NCBI GenBank assembly: GCA_038277395.1
Contig: CM076196.1
Location: 90,647,786-90,711,785 of the forward strand
Direction: 5' to 3'
Origin: Dryocosmus kuriphilus
Taxonomy: Eukaryota > Arthropoda > Insecta > Hymenoptera > Cynipidae
DNA: 64,000 bases
Under the pieces are notes generated by a model, which did no database searches, was not told where the DNA came from, and was given only the letters and a program-made list of their open reading frames with translations. The position numbers were made by a program, and so were the translations under genes. Shown here one piece after another: positions 45,411-58,339 of the stretch (its first letter is position 1; each line of letters starts with the position of its first letter).

Positions 45411-47790
45411 TAAGTATCCCTGACCCCCCCCCCCTACCCCTCCACCTAAGTTGGACATGTAGGCATATGGATACAAATGCGCTCTAAATGCGCCCAAATG
45501 CACCACTAATTAAACCTTTTGCGCTTCAAAACCAAGGGAGTTATTGGCGCGGCTAGGGTGTGGGGGGCTTAGTGACATTCTACCCACCAACTTTAAAAAT
45601 AACGCTTTTAATTATGACATTTTGAAATACTCCAAATGCGCTCAAATGCACCACCAATAAAAAGTTTTGCACCCCAACGATGACCGAGTTACAAGCGATG
45701 AAGGGGGGGGGGGGGGGGGGGGGGGCTGGTGCAATTTTCGTCAATAGTAAAATTTTTAAGAAACATCGATGACTGACTTTCTTAGTGTCAAATGTGTTGT
45801 TATGCACCACCAATTAAACATTTTTCGCCAGTGAATTGTGCCAGTTAATAATTTCTGGCAAATGGTGGGGGGCTGGTACTACGCTGGGGTTAAATTCTTC
45901 CTGTTGATATTAAAATTAATTATATCGAGATAAATCTATTCGAATTCAAATGCGCTCAAATGCACTATCAGAAAATTTCAAATATATTTATAATTGCGTC
46001 AGATATCGACACACTAACCCTCATCAAAGTGGTGACCAAACAAAAACTTTAACTTCTCAAAATTGCATAAAATAAGACCGAAAACGGTTGTTTAGACTAA
46101 ATTTCAAATGCGCTCAAATGCACTTGCTAAAAAAAAATTCCTAATGCCATACAACACCGGATTTTGCATGCACATCCGGTGGGGGGGGGGGGGGGGGTGA
46201 TGACACAGTGTTTACATCTCTGAATATAATGAATATAATGAAATTGTTTTCACGTATTTTCAAAATTCTTCAAATGCGCTCAAATACACTACATAAAAGT
46301 TTTCAGATACACTTGAAAATATTCAGATATTAACAAAATATTGCTTCTCGAGTGATGACCCAAGATAAATTATTTCTTTTTAAATTAAATGAAATTATTT
46401 CGCAAGACTCTATTCGTACCTGTTTCAAATGCGCTCAAATGCACTTGTTAAAAAAATTCCTAATGCCATACAAAACCGGATTTTGCATGCACATCGGGAG
46501 GGGGCGCTAGTGACACCGTTTCTATATCTCCCATTCTAGTTGACTCGAGAATATTGTGCTTGCGAGCTTCCATTGCAATTCAAATGCGCTCAAATGCACC
46601 ACCAAGAAAATTAATTTAGCTCAATTTGACGACCTTATAACCTCGATTGGACTTCCGTCCTGGGATAGGTGACAGCATGTCGGACTGCGTATTCCACGCA
46701 GGAAGTCTAATCGGGATTATAAGGTCGTGTAATTGAGCTAAATTAATTTTCTTGGTGGTGCATTTGAGCGCATTTGAACTGCAATGGAAGAACGCGGGCA
46801 CAATATTTTCGAGTCAACTAGAATGGGAGATACGATACACACCGTTTCACTACCCCCCCCCCCCCCCCCCCCCCAGGATGTGCATGCAAAATCCGGTGTT
46901 GTATGGAATTAGGGAATTTTTTTAAACAATTGCATTTGAGCGCATTTGAAACCGGTGCGAATAGCGTCTTCTGACATAATTTCATTTAATTTGAAAAAGA
47001 AAATTTATCTTGGGTCATCACTTTGAGAAGTAATATTTTGTTAATATCTGAACATTTTCAAATGTATCTGAAAACTTTTATGTGGTGCATTTGAGCGCAT
47101 TTGAAGCATTTTGAAAATACGTAAGAACAGTTTCATTATATTCATTATATTCGAAGATATAAACACCGAGTCATGAACCTCCCCACCCGATGTGCATGCA
47201 AAATCCGGTGTTGTATGGCATTAGGAATTTTTTTTTAACAGGTGCATTTGAGCGCATTTGAAACTTAGTCTAAATAGCCGTTTTCGATCTTATTTTATGC
47301 AATTTTGAGAAATTAAAGTTCTTGTTTGGTCACCACTTTGATAAGGGTTAATGTGTCGATATCTGACGCAATTATAAATATATTTGAAATTTTCTGGTGG
47401 TGCGTTTGAGCGCATTTGAATTCGAACAGATTTATGTCGAAATAATTAATTTCAATATCAACAGGAAGAATTTAAACCAGCGTGGCACCAGCCCCCCACA
47501 ATTTGCCACAAATTATTATTAACTGGCAAAATTTACTGGCGAAAAATGTTTAATTGGTGGTGCATAAGAGCGCACTTGAAACTAAGAAAGTCGGTCATCG
47601 ATTTTTCTTAAAATTTTATTATTGACGAAAATTGCTAGCCCCCCCCCCCCCCGCCCTACCATTGCTTGTAACTCGGTCATCGTTGGGGTGCAAAACTTTT
47701 TATTAGTGGTGCATTTAAGCGCATTTGGATCCATATGGGTACATGTCCAACTTGGTGGGGGGGGGGGGGGGGGGGGGGTGACACGGACCT
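45411..47790. repeat. ~2.4-kb palindrome built of repeated units
   Basis: Arms pair from GTTGGACATGTA...CATATGG (45450) to its inverse (47760). The loop is about 50 bp (46656-46705). Each arm has about seven copies of CAAATGCGCTCAAATGCA at roughly 155-165-bp spacing (left 45473, 45633, 45947, 46105, 46271, 46426, 46581; right, inverted, 46758, 46931, 47086, 47242, 47400, 47558, 47709). Homopolymer C or G runs up to about 22 bp are included. The right arm lacks about 150 bp near its end. This build is like Drosophila foldback elements. No ORF. Confidence 0.9.
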
Positions 47791-47794
47791 CAAG

Positions 47795-47863
47795 TAGGTG
47801 AGAGAAATTAGGTGAGGAAATGTTCGCTGACGAAAGTACGCTGACTCTAACAGCCCCCTTTTT
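47795..47863 (-). promoter_or_regulatory. Errantivirus polypurine tract and 3' LTR start
   Basis: On the minus strand AAAAAGGGGGC (47863-47853) is followed directly by TGTTAGAGTCAGCGTACTTT, the LTR start. Second-strand synthesis would be primed here. Confidence 0.7.
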
Positions 47864-47879
47864 AAACTAATTTTAGTCA

Positions 47880-49686
47880 CTAAAATTTCAATGATCTGAG
47901 GACTACTCTCGGTGCATATACGAGTATATTCGTGTCCACCTTAGACACAGCCTCATGTCGGTGTGTGATTCTTCGTGAATTCCCAAAGCTACAATTGTTA
48001 TAACAATTTCCTATCAGTTTTTTAAACAGATCGATTATGGCATGGAACGAACCTACTTTATACAATGATATAAAATTCAAGAGTCCCAGAGAACAATATC
48101 CAAGGTATCTAAACCAGTCGTAGAAACGCTCTTTTTTCCAAGTTTGGATTCTTTTATGGCTTGATATCGTATCCAAGGGATTTTCCGCATTTTCCAAATT
48201 TAGATTTGTGTTTCTTAATGTGTTACTTTGGATCACGTTGGGTAACATTATCATCATCCTTAATTAGTGTCATGTCTGGTAAATTAGCTTGGTACGTTAT
48301 ATTTTGGTAGACAGATCGCGTTACATTTAATTCGTTCTTTCTTATATTTAAAGAGATTCATGAAGACATGATTTTATAATTATGACCTGATATTTTATAG
48401 GTTCCTATCGATAGAGTTCTTGTTTCTATTTCTTTGTTTGAACATAGGATGATTACTTTTTCAACGTCTGTTAAAATAACCAGATAACCGTTAGTTACGG
48501 GAATGTAGGTTTCGGGTTGGAGTAAAAAGGTACCTAATTTACATTTCCTTTCTGATTGCGTATTCACTAAGCTAGCATCGCATGTACTCTGCTGGTATAT
48601 GAGAAAATTAGGTTGATGTCTTTTGCAAATTCGTAAACCGTCGAATAGTCTACAATCTCGTAGCTGGTCTTTGTCAATAAGCACATAAACATATATTCCT
48701 GTCAATAGGTATTCGTGGTCAGGCAATATGCTCAAAAAGATTCCATCTGGGCGTTTGTGGGGGATAGAAATAACTCTCTCAAACACGAACACTTCGTTGT
48801 CAAGGACCGGTAATTTGATGATGTATATTAATAAGCCTTTTCTTGTAATGATATTAATCTCGGAAGAGCAAGTTACACGCTGATAATTGGTTTCTTTGCC
48901 TTCGAAGTGATAACGAGTTTCGTGTTGTTGCTCGAACTCCTTTATCATTTCTTTAATAATTGCTGGTATTATTATTGACGACTCCACTATCCCGTGTTTT
49001 CATAAATTTATAGCGTTGAGGGCAGTTGATATATCCTCGTTCATTTCAGAGCTAGATACGTCCATAGTTGTCATTTTATCCTGAAGTGTTGATTGTCTTT
49101 CATATTTGTTGGATTTATCCACTAGTTATTTTATTAGGGTTTTATCAAACATTAACCTGGTGTTGAGGAGACCCGTGTCCTGAGAGGAGCTGTCTAATAT
49201 TAATTTTATTATTTCGGTGTTGTTCTTGATGACCTCCGCCATTTTCTTGTTGTCACTGTAAACTTGATCAAATTCCTGGTTCACTTCGTCAATCTCATTT
49301 TGGGAAAAGGTTCCAAATAATGTTTTGGATACCTCTACGACTAATTTAAACAGTCTTCGGCGAAATCTGTTCTTTCCCATAATATTGTGTAACAGGTTTT
49401 CTTTCGATTTCAATCTATTGTAGCGGGCTTTTAGGCGATCTACCGTATGTACATGAGGGCAGATTTTATCGCAGTTTTGTGATAAAAAGTTTTCTACTTT
49501 TTCCATTGTCTTTATTCTGTCATACGTGTTTGTGAGGTTCATTCCTATTATCAATGTCCACTGCTCGTCGAATAAGGTAGTTTGTCCAAGTGCTTCTTTG
49601 TATAAGTTGGTACTCACCGGGCTGATCGCGATCCGTGCGTTAGTTAATATAACTATGGCCAGGAAAATAGTTGACATCAAAGTCAT
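47880..49686 (-). pseudogene. env: Errantivirus envelope (env) pseudogene
   Basis: Three open pieces. 49126-49686 starts with a hydrophobic signal-like peptide (residues 1-20). It has a furin-like RFRRR at residues 107-111, followed by a fusion-peptide-like hydrophobic stretch ending LFGTF, as in insect errantivirus and baculovirus F-type envelopes. 48358-48987 is the ectodomain with several Cys. 47880-48257 has a hydrophobic membrane segment (about GYCSLGLLNFISLYKVG) and a basic tail. Stops separate the pieces, so no complete protein is made. Env overlaps the end of pol. Confidence 0.8.
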
Positions 49687-50760
49687 CTTCTCCTGAAAAG
49701 TAAGATATTACCTCATCAATAGATACTGTCAATATTTTGTTCTTGAAAAGTAATTTCAGGTTATTTTGTTCTTTAGTATCTATAATTTGCGCTGATCCTT
49801 TGCATGATGCATCTAGTTTATTGGATTTCGTGTTGTTCTTTATCTTTACTAGACCATGAATTTTATACAAAGGGTGTTTTCTTATAATATTTTCGTCCAA
49901 CCTTTACTTGGTCTTTTCTTGCTCTATTTATATTCTTCTTTTTGCTTTTTGCAAGAACGAGTTGTGTTTCTTCCTCCAGTTCTTTACCAATTCGGAGTAT
50001 CTAAGGTTGGGGGATTGCTGAATAGAAGATGGAATGTTGTGCTCTCTTCCAAAGGTTAATTCAAGTGGGGAGAGTTCGGTGGTTCGATTCTTCGTGGTGT
50101 TTATAACAAATGTAATAAATTTGAAATTTTCATCCCAATCTCTTGTATTTTCTGACATGGTTGGCTTCATCAAATTTTCTATGGTAGAGTGCATTCGTTC
50201 TATGACACCGTTAGACTAAGGGTGAAAGGCTGATGTTTTAATATCTTTTATTCTTAAAGCTTCCCCAAATTGCTGCATCATTTCGGAGAGGAAGTTTTGA
50301 CCCTGTTCTGTCAGTATGGTTTTAGGGGCTCCGAATGTATGAATATAATGGTCTATTAGTTGGGTTATAATGAATTCGGATGTTTCCTCTTGAACAGGTA
50401 GTAGAACGGTATATCTAGTTAAGCGGTCTTGGATGCTTAGGATGTATTTAATCCCTTTTTCTGTTTCGGGTAATGGTCCGTAGATGTCCATTGTAATTTT
50501 ATCATTGGGTTGGAGGGGGATGTCTGGTATAATACTTTCCATTTGATTAGTAATTCTAGTTGTTTTCTGATGCTGACAAATGGGGCACTTCTTTACATAC
50601 TTTTTTACTTCCTCATCCATTCCTGTCCATTGTCCCAATTTTTTTGCTCTATCGAGGGTGTTTCGTCCTGCAAGGTGGTTTTGGTGACTTTTTTTTCAAG
50701 ATGGCTTTCTTCTCTTCATTTGAAAGCTCCCTTGTGTTTTTAAAGCGTAAGTGGAAGCTT
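49640..50760 (-). pseudogene. pol: Errantivirus integrase
   Basis: From 50638 down: the second half of the zinc domain (VKKCPICQHQKTTRI), then the core with ITMDIYGPL (first Asp), ILTEQGQNF (a Glu where the family has the second catalytic Asp) and IERMHSTIE-like Glu region (from about 50200). ELTFGREHNIP follows. The C-terminal piece is 49640-49900. A stop (50216-50218) and frameshifts break it. The N-terminal zinc-finger half lies just beside the TIR insertion. Confidence 0.88.
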
Positions 50761-51539
50761 AAGTTGGGGAACAAGGTTTAAATGACAAAATGAGGTCAAA
50801 CCTCTAACCCAGATAGCAGAATATACTTTTCCAAAGGTTTTTGATGCGCTGAATCCGAATTCGAGGTCCAAATCTCTGTATTGGCTCTGGTTTCCGAGAT
50901 ATCCTAACCTAAAGGTGCAAAAATAGCGATTTTTGCCTGTATTTGAGGTTATGTAATATCGGATTTTTTTTTTTACTCAAAAAACTATACACATCATCTT
51001 AAAATATAAGCCTTGCCCTTTCAAATGCCGTTAGTTTACTCAAATATACCTTTTTTTGCAGAGATATCGCATTTTCAAATTTTCCTGTTTGTAAATTTAT
51101 CTATACCTGAAAACCCATTACGGATGCGTGTACATCAGTCACTTGGATTTTTTATCAGGAAATAGTAAAAATAATTGATAATATATAATACATGTATCGC
51201 TGTTTTTGCGCAAGAAAAACCTACTCGTTCCGAATTCAAGGTCCGGTTTTTTTTAATTTTTCGAAGAATATCGAATATGGTCGACATAAATGGGCTAAAG
51301 TTACAATATATACCAAATTTCCTGCGACCATTTTTTTACTTCAAATGAAAATAGGGTCTACAATCATGCTCTTTCATATTCTCGAGACTCAGAGTGATAA
51401 AAAAAAGTTTAATAAAAATATTGAATATGATGGAAGCAGCATGGTGACGAAAATGCAAAATTTTGATGAAATAAATCATTTTTGATTATGATGATACCGC
51501 TCTTAACCGAACCCAGAGTCACGAAACGAGGACGTGGCG

Positions 51540-51760
51540 GTGTAGACTCCATTTTTGTCTTTTTGTTTTTTTTAAATTTCTTTTATTTGTTTTTTTGTTT
51601 TTTATTTGTTTTTTTTGTCTTTTTTTATCTTTTTTATTAATTCTTTATACGTTTTGTATTGTTTATTTTTATTTTTTATGTTTTTTATTGATTTATTTTA
51701 CGTTTTCACAATATGGCAGATCTTAATTAAGTTTTATTTATTTATTTTTTTGTGTGAAAT
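51540..51760. repeat. T-rich tract
   Basis: Over 200 bp of TTTTTGT/TTTTAT sequence between the TIR and the gene; low complexity. Confidence 0.7.
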
Positions 51761-53461
51761 CGTTCTCGCTGTAATTCAAACGATCGTTTTAGTATCTTTC
51801 GTCTATGACTAGCCGAAACATCGTTCCTCTTTAAAGACCAGCAGTAGTCTGCAATCATTCTTACATCCCACCTTCCTTGATAATGACACTCACTGTTTTT
51901 GAAGTCCTGGTGAAATCGCTCACCCATTTCTTCACTAAATGCGCCTACATTTCCCGGGAAGTAATTCAAATGAGAAAATAAGAAATGGATTTTCAAGCTC
52001 ATCAAGCAGCCTAGTTTTTCAAAATTTTTAACATTGTTGATACAATATTCTTATATTTTTCATCTCGATGGTTCCCTAAGAAATTTTCTATTACTTTCTT
52101 AAAACGTCATAGCCTTTATAAAATTTTCATCCTTGATGAGTTTTCTAATGTCAGGGCCTACAAAAATACCTTCCGTAACTTTAGCATCAGATAAATGTGG
52201 AAATTGAGATTGAATATATTGATAACACTTGCCATCTTTATTTAGAGCTTTTAAAAATTGTTTCATTAATCCCAATTTTACATGTAGAGGTGGTATCAGA
52301 ATTTGCTTAGGGTCAACAAGATTTTCGTGTATAACATTATAAGATTGAATTTTCCACTCAGATCTCTTTGGCCACTCTTTCTTTGACCAATTTTCGTCTC
52401 GAGCACGACTGTCCCAAAGACAAAGAAAGCAAGGGTACTTTATATTTATCGATTGCAAACCCAGCATGAGATTTATCGTTTTGAAGTCCCCACAAATAAG
52501 CCATTTATGTGCATCATACTGGATTTTTTCTAAAAGAAGTTGAAAACTTTCATAAGATTCTTTAACTACAGTAGAGTGTCCAACAGGAACTGCTGCATAT
52601 TTGTTTCCATTGTGGAGCAAAACTGCTTTAAGACTTTCATTTGAAGAATCTATAAAATGTCGCCAATCATTTGCATTATATAAACCTCCTTTATATGCAT
52701 TTAAAAGTCCTTCAATATCATGACAGCATACTAAGTCATCTTCTTTGGTAAAAAACTTGACAAACTCTTATTCTCTTCTCCTATAGACCGTAATTTTTGC
52801 TCCAGGCTTCAAAGTTCCTCTCTTTTAGTCTCGAAGCTAGCAGTTCAGCTAAATATTTAGGAAGATTAAGGTCTCGAATGAGATCATCTAAGTCTTGTTC
52901 ATCATAAAGTATAGGATTTATGGAACTATTTTCATAATCACTGCCACTACTTTCTTGAAATTCCAAATTATCAATTTTAAAAGCATAAGGTGGATCATCA
53001 GTTGCCTCTTTCGATTTTTTTTGCTGGTGTCACACTTCGAACATTGGGATAATTAATGTTTGTTTTTTTCATTTTATTTAATACAGTAATGTCACATGCA
53101 CAAAAGTAGCAGTCCTGATCGTGATCCGTAGGGTCCCGCCAAGTCACTGGTTCAATGACGACATCTTTTTCAATTTGATCCCATCTGGTCAAAGTAAGTC
53201 GAGATGTTTTACAAATTGATGTAGGTAGCCAGGGTTTATCCAAATTTTTCACACGTGTTTTATAACATTCTAATATTTTTCTTTTATTAGATCATTAATA
53301 CTTCTACGACTGGATTCTGTTACGAATGTCCCACAAATATGAGAGAATTTATCTTTTTTATCTTTGCAAGGCGTTCTTGAAGAAATTGCTATTTTAGAGT
53401 TGAATTGTTTAAAGTGGAAATAAAATTTTATATCGGCGTCAATTAAGTGATGTTTGAACAC
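51742..53461 (-). pseudogene. Uncharacterised transposon-encoded protein (FHQD / CFLCLWDSR family)
   Basis: Read downwards: 53270-53461; 52998-53252 with DQDCYFCACD; 52781-52966 with LNLPKYLAELLASRLKERN; 52099-52620 with VPVGHSTVVKESYE, KWLICGDFK, YPCFLCLWDSRARDE and GIFVGPDIRKL; 51742-52005 with EEMGERFHQDF and YQGRWDVRMIADYCWSLKR. I recognise this as a multicopy insect protein family without assigned function. The order and motifs fit the family's full length, but stops separate the blocks here. Being alone inside long TIRs suggests that it is the transposase; the Asp in CGDFK and LWDSR and the Glu/Asp in GERFHQD are candidate metal-binding residues (inference). Confidence 0.8.
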
Positions 53462-53920
53462 TTGTAGATAGTTACAATTAATAAAAATAAATCTTGCTCA
53501 AGTATATTTTTTAACAAATATAAAAATATTTATGTATATATATATATATAAAATACATAAATATTTACAAAAAGCGGAGCGATTGAAAGTATTCATTAAC
53601 AAGGTTGGGTTCGAGTTTGGGATTTCACTATTACAATAAAAAATTTATTAAATTTATCTCTAGTTCGTTGTCAGTATTTGTGAGCCTTTCGTTAAAGAGT
53701 TACATAAATGTCTTCTAAACAGATAAGGCGTTTATCCTTTAAGGACCATGAAGCCCGCAAAGAGAACACTGATACGTACGGCTCTGACTTGTTTACGTAT
53801 TCAGTCTCTTCATAAGTGTCAACTTACCAACCGAGGCGCGAGTAGAATGGAGAGTTTAGTGTATATTGCAAGAGTTTTTCAGGAAGTCACTCATGAACAA
53901 ACCTCAAACTTACAACCATA
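53462..53920. other. AT-rich spacer inside the TIR element
   Basis: Contains a short TA run near 53537. A 36-codon + strand ORF from 53708 is not recognised. Could hold the promoter or first exon of the minus-strand gene. Confidence 0.35.
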
Positions 53921-54094
53921 GAGAATAGATACAGGAGATCAAACTCCTGTACATTGACTTCACCAGAAACGAGCAGGTTTCTCTCGGAAGTTAATAATGC
54001 CAATCTTTCCGAGCGCGGCGTTAATGTTCCATGCGTAGTAATATTCTCAAATCATAAGCCTGCTATCCATGCAATTTTGTACACATGCCACACA

Positions 54095-57000
54095 CAGCGC
54101 TGTCGAGGGGGGGGGGGGGGGGGGGGGGTAAATGGGGTAAAGCCCTCGGGCCCGGGTTTTTGAAGGGGGCCCGAATATTCGGATCATTAAAAATTTTTTA
54201 AATTTTTTATCGTCAAGAAATAAAAAACGATCCTTCCAAAAAAAACATTTCAAATCAAAAATAACTTTTTAAATGCATATTCAATGTTTTTCAAAATTGG
54301 CGCCTTATTTGACCATAGCGCCACTGAACACATGGGAGTATCGATTGTTTATCGATTTGGTGATTTTTGTCAATTCTCTTGGTATGAAGAGACCCTAGCT
54401 TATGGAATAATTTTGTTTGAGGTCTTTTGTATACTAGAACAATGAACAAAATCCTCAAGTCGATTAAAAATATTGATTCTTTCATACCTCGTTACAATCC
54501 GCTATGATCGTGAACATTGTTTATATTAAAGTGATAATTTCATCATCTCTGATCATCTTTTGTGTGTATCAAAAGGGAAAAAGTGTAAAAATATTCGTAA
54601 GTGCAAAAACATACGTGTTGCCAAAAATTCATAATTTTTAATAAATTTAAACATGGTGCGGGTATTATTAAAAGAAAACACTTTTTTATCAATAAATGAT
54701 TATTGCATATTTACAGACAGTACTGAGGGCAACAAGATAGAGTAAATAATAGTATCATATGTCACGTTTATGATGTTTGGAGGTTATAAAAATTTTGGTC
54801 ATTTTACTCACTACATACATTTGAAAAGGTACGTAAAGTATAAAATTTATTGTACACCCCCGTAAAAAGGCTTGCATTAGAAAGTATTGAAAATTTACAA
54901 TTTCGAGCTTAACAATACATCACTTTCTCGACAAACACTTACATTTTATCAATCAGAAAAATATAAATAAATGTTTAATAAAATTTTTCAAAATATTGTG
55001 ACACAATATATTATATTCATATATTGCTCATTTAATTAAATCTTATTTGCAGATTAGATGCATTATGTATCACCACAAATCTGGAGCTGAAAAGCGCAAA
55101 GAGCGCACACAACGAGAGAAAAATGAAAAAGAAGATGCAAAAAAGCAAAAAACTCTCTTTGGATTCAGTTTTAGTACAACAAGCTTAAATTCTGAAGGGA
55201 TCACTGAAACTCCAAAAAGTAACATCGATGCATCAAATGATAATCAAACGATTGAAACGCCTCTCGAGGATTTACCACATCTAAACTCTGCACCTGGTCC
55301 GAGCTACAAAATCAACTCACCTAATTCTTCAGGAGACATACCTGATGCTTTTGGAGAAAATCGAGTACCAGAAAAAACGAGAAATGCTAAAACTAATTCA
55401 AAATTTGAAAACGAACAAGAAAAAATTGACGTTGTTAAAGGGGTATTCGCAAAAAAAAAGTTCAGAAGCACAATCAGGACAAGAATATCTAGATGATCAA
55501 AAGCAATTTCACGATTATGATATTGGCACCATAAAAACCGAGTTTTTGCAGTCCGAAGTAGTAAATGAAATAGTTCGTCGGGGTCATGCAAAATTGCCCG
55601 TTTCTTTCCCTCGTGATCGATCAAATCATAAGACATTTTCTTCTTCGCTTTTATTTAAACACTTGCCTAACGGTGAAGTCGTCAAACGCGATTGGTTGGT
55701 GTGGAGTAGCAGTATGGATGCATTTTATTGTTTACCTTGTCGATTAATGAGCACCAAGAGCCTAAATCATTCTAATCTTTGCCGTCCAGAAGGGCATTCG
55801 AAATATCAAGTGTGGAAAAAATTGCATGAAAAACTGCCAGCACATGAAAACAATCGATATCACATTCAGTCCTACGCTAATGGCGTTCATTGCAAATTCG
55901 GATTAAGAAGGATACTTTGATTGATACGCTTCTTAACGAACAAATCATTGACGAAACGAAAAAATGGCATGCAATTTTATACCGAATTCTGGACACAATT
56001 CTATTTCTCGGTGAAAGAGGATTAGCCTTAAGAGGCGAAAGCAATCTTGTTGGAGAACCAAACAACGGCAATTTTTTAGGTATTCTCGAACATATCAACC
56101 ATTACGATCCAATACTTCGTGAGCATTTGGGAAAAGTTAAAGTTTCTCAACAAGGCCACAAAAGTTTGCAAGTGCATTACCTTTCGGTTGAGATTCAAAA
56201 CGAATTTATCAAAATTTGTGCACAACATGTAGTTTCAGTCATATTGAAAGAACGAAAAAGTGCCAAATACTTCGCTATTATCGTCGATGCTACGCCCGAT
56301 GTAAGTCATATCGAACAAACAACGTTTATTTTGCGATACCTTCATTTTGACTCGGAGAAAAAGTTATTTACGATTCAAGAACGATTTTTGTCTTTCGTCG
56401 ATTGCAACAAAAAAACTGGAGCAGCGATCGCCGATTTGATTTGCAAAACTCTAGAAAAATACATCATTCTTTGGAAGACTGTTGTGCACAAGGATACGAC
56501 AATGGTAGTAATATGAAAGGTCAATACAATGGTGCACAAAGTCACATTCTCAAGAAAAATCCACGAGCTGTTTATTCACCCTGCGCAACTCACAGTCTCA
56601 ATTTGTGTGGTGTAGACTCTGCAAAATGTTGTGCAGCCGCAATCACTTTTTTCGGAGTTGTTCAAAAGTGTTACAACATATTCAGCAGTAGTGCACAACG
56701 TTGGGAAATTCTTAAAAACAATATACCAGGATCCCTTCACAAACTCTCAGACACAAGGTGGTCGGCCAGAATTCAGGCAGTTAAACCTTTCGCAAATCAT
56801 CTTAAAGGGTTACAAAAAGCACTAGAAGATTTGACTGAAGTTACTTTGACTGTAAAACTCGTAGAGATGTGAACGGCATTCTAAAATATATGAGAAAGTT
56901 TGAGTGTATTTTGATGTCTTCGATTTGGTCCAAAATTTTGTACGCCATTAATGAAAGAAGCATCATTCTTCAAGCCAGAGACGTCACAATTGATGTTGGA

Positions 57001-58128
57001 GTTCAAAATCTCAAAAGTTTACTCTCCGATTTGCAGTTGATTCGGAACCAATGGGATCGCATTTTACTCGAATGCAAAACAGTCGCCACTGGATTAGATG
57101 TTTTTTATCATCATTCCCTTCCACTAGAGAGAAAAAAAACCAGAGATATTTCGTCGAGAAACAAGAAGACAACCCAATGGATACAGATGAAGAGACCGAT
57201 TTCAAAAGAAAAACTTTTTTAGTAATCGTTGATTCGGTTATTGCAGGAATTTCTAATCGATTTGATGCCATGCAAAATTTAAATGATACTTTCTCTTTTT
57301 TGTGGCAATTCGCAACGATGGACGAAGATAATATTCGGATATCAGCGAGAAGATTTGTCGAAAATCACGAATCAGATGTTTCTCAGGAATTGGAAGAAGA
57401 AATAATCCATCTGAAACACATTTACGAAGCCAATTTTGAAGCAAATTTTTCACCATTTCGTTTGCTGAATGCAATTTTTTCTCAGAGTTTGGAGACAATT
57501 TTTCTAAATGTTTGTGTCGCTGTGCGTATATTTTGTACAATTCCCGTTACTGTTGCTAGTGCTGAACGCTCTTTCAGTGTCCTTGCTAGAATAAAAAATT
57601 TGTATCGCTCGTGCTCTAAACAAGATCGTGTTTTTCTGGACTAGCTTCTCTTTGTATAGAAGCACGTTTGGCAAGGCAGTTAGATTTCGATGTTCTTATA
57701 AGTAATTTTGTTGACCAAAAAGCTAGAAAAGCTTATTTATAACAAAGGAAAATGTAATAGATCACAAAATAATTTCAATATAATATTTATATTATTGTGC
57801 ATGACTTTGATTTGTATTAGCATCTCATAGGTATAATTAGCATTCAAATAAAACAAAATTTGAATTCATATAATAAAAAAAAAGCGTTATGGTAAAAATT
57901 GTAACTTTTATTCTATATATTTGTTCAAAATAAATTTATTATACTTTCAATTATAGTAAGTAATTATATCCTTTAGCTTTCTTCCTCCTTTGACAATAGA
58001 GAAAAACCCTGCATGCAAGTCATTCAATTATGATCACATATACAGATATACTTTCAAATTTTGTCATTTAATGTATATGGGCCCGTGACTTTGCAGTCCC
58101 GGGCCCGGATTTCCTCTCGACGGCCCTA
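54095..58128 (+). mobile_element. hAT transposon with ZMYM/TTF-type transposase
   Basis: 4034 bp between exact 8-bp duplications GCCACACA (54087-54094 and 58129-58136). Ends are CAGCGCTGTCGAGG and, inverted, TAGGGCCGTCGAGAGG, with GGGCCCGGG just inside both. A G-run of about 22 bp lies at 54107-54128. Carries a broken transposase on the + strand. Confidence 0.95.
55047..57740 (+). pseudogene. hAT transposase (TTF zinc finger, ZMYM1-like), frameshifted
   Basis: N-terminal basic region (HHKSGAEKRKERTQREKNEK), then a TTF-type zinc finger (WSSSMDAFYCLPCRL). Next is the DUF4371-like core with FAIIVDATPDVSHIEQT (first Asp), then DNGSNMKGQYNGAQSHI in a shifted frame (second Asp region), and HSLNLCGVDSAK. 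The C-terminal dimerisation block is VTVASAERSFSVLARIKN. The frames 55047-55496, 55345-55920, 55890-56516, 56402-56872, 56869-57222 and 57051-57644 overlap, so at least five frameshifts split an otherwise full-length gene. The product would cut and paste the element; this one cannot. Confidence 0.9.
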
Positions 58129-58339
58129 GCCACACATGCGCTATATAAGGAAGTAACTTAAACATTAACTTCCGAGAAAAATCTGCTTATTTTCTGATAC
58201 ACTAGTTTGGCCTCCTGTATCTATTCTCCATGCCTCCAGCACTTAACCCCACAAAACAAAATAATAAAAAGTTTAAGCTTACAAATAAATCATATCCTGG
58301 GATTCTATAGGCTTTGGAATGGGTCGTTTTTGAGACTTT

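Larger units (their letters stand above)
53921..58229. mobile_element. Short TIR element (MITE) split by hAT-2
   Basis: Inverted ends GAGAATAGATACAGGAG (53921; right end at 58229) and matching inner blocks AGCAG.TTT.TCTCGGAAGTTAAT form arms of about 75 bp. Removing hAT-2 and one target copy leaves about 270 bp, the size of a MITE. No ORF of its own. Confidence 0.75.

Noticed and set aside
55304..55636. 110-codon minus-strand ORF
   Set aside because: Antisense to the hAT-2 transposase.
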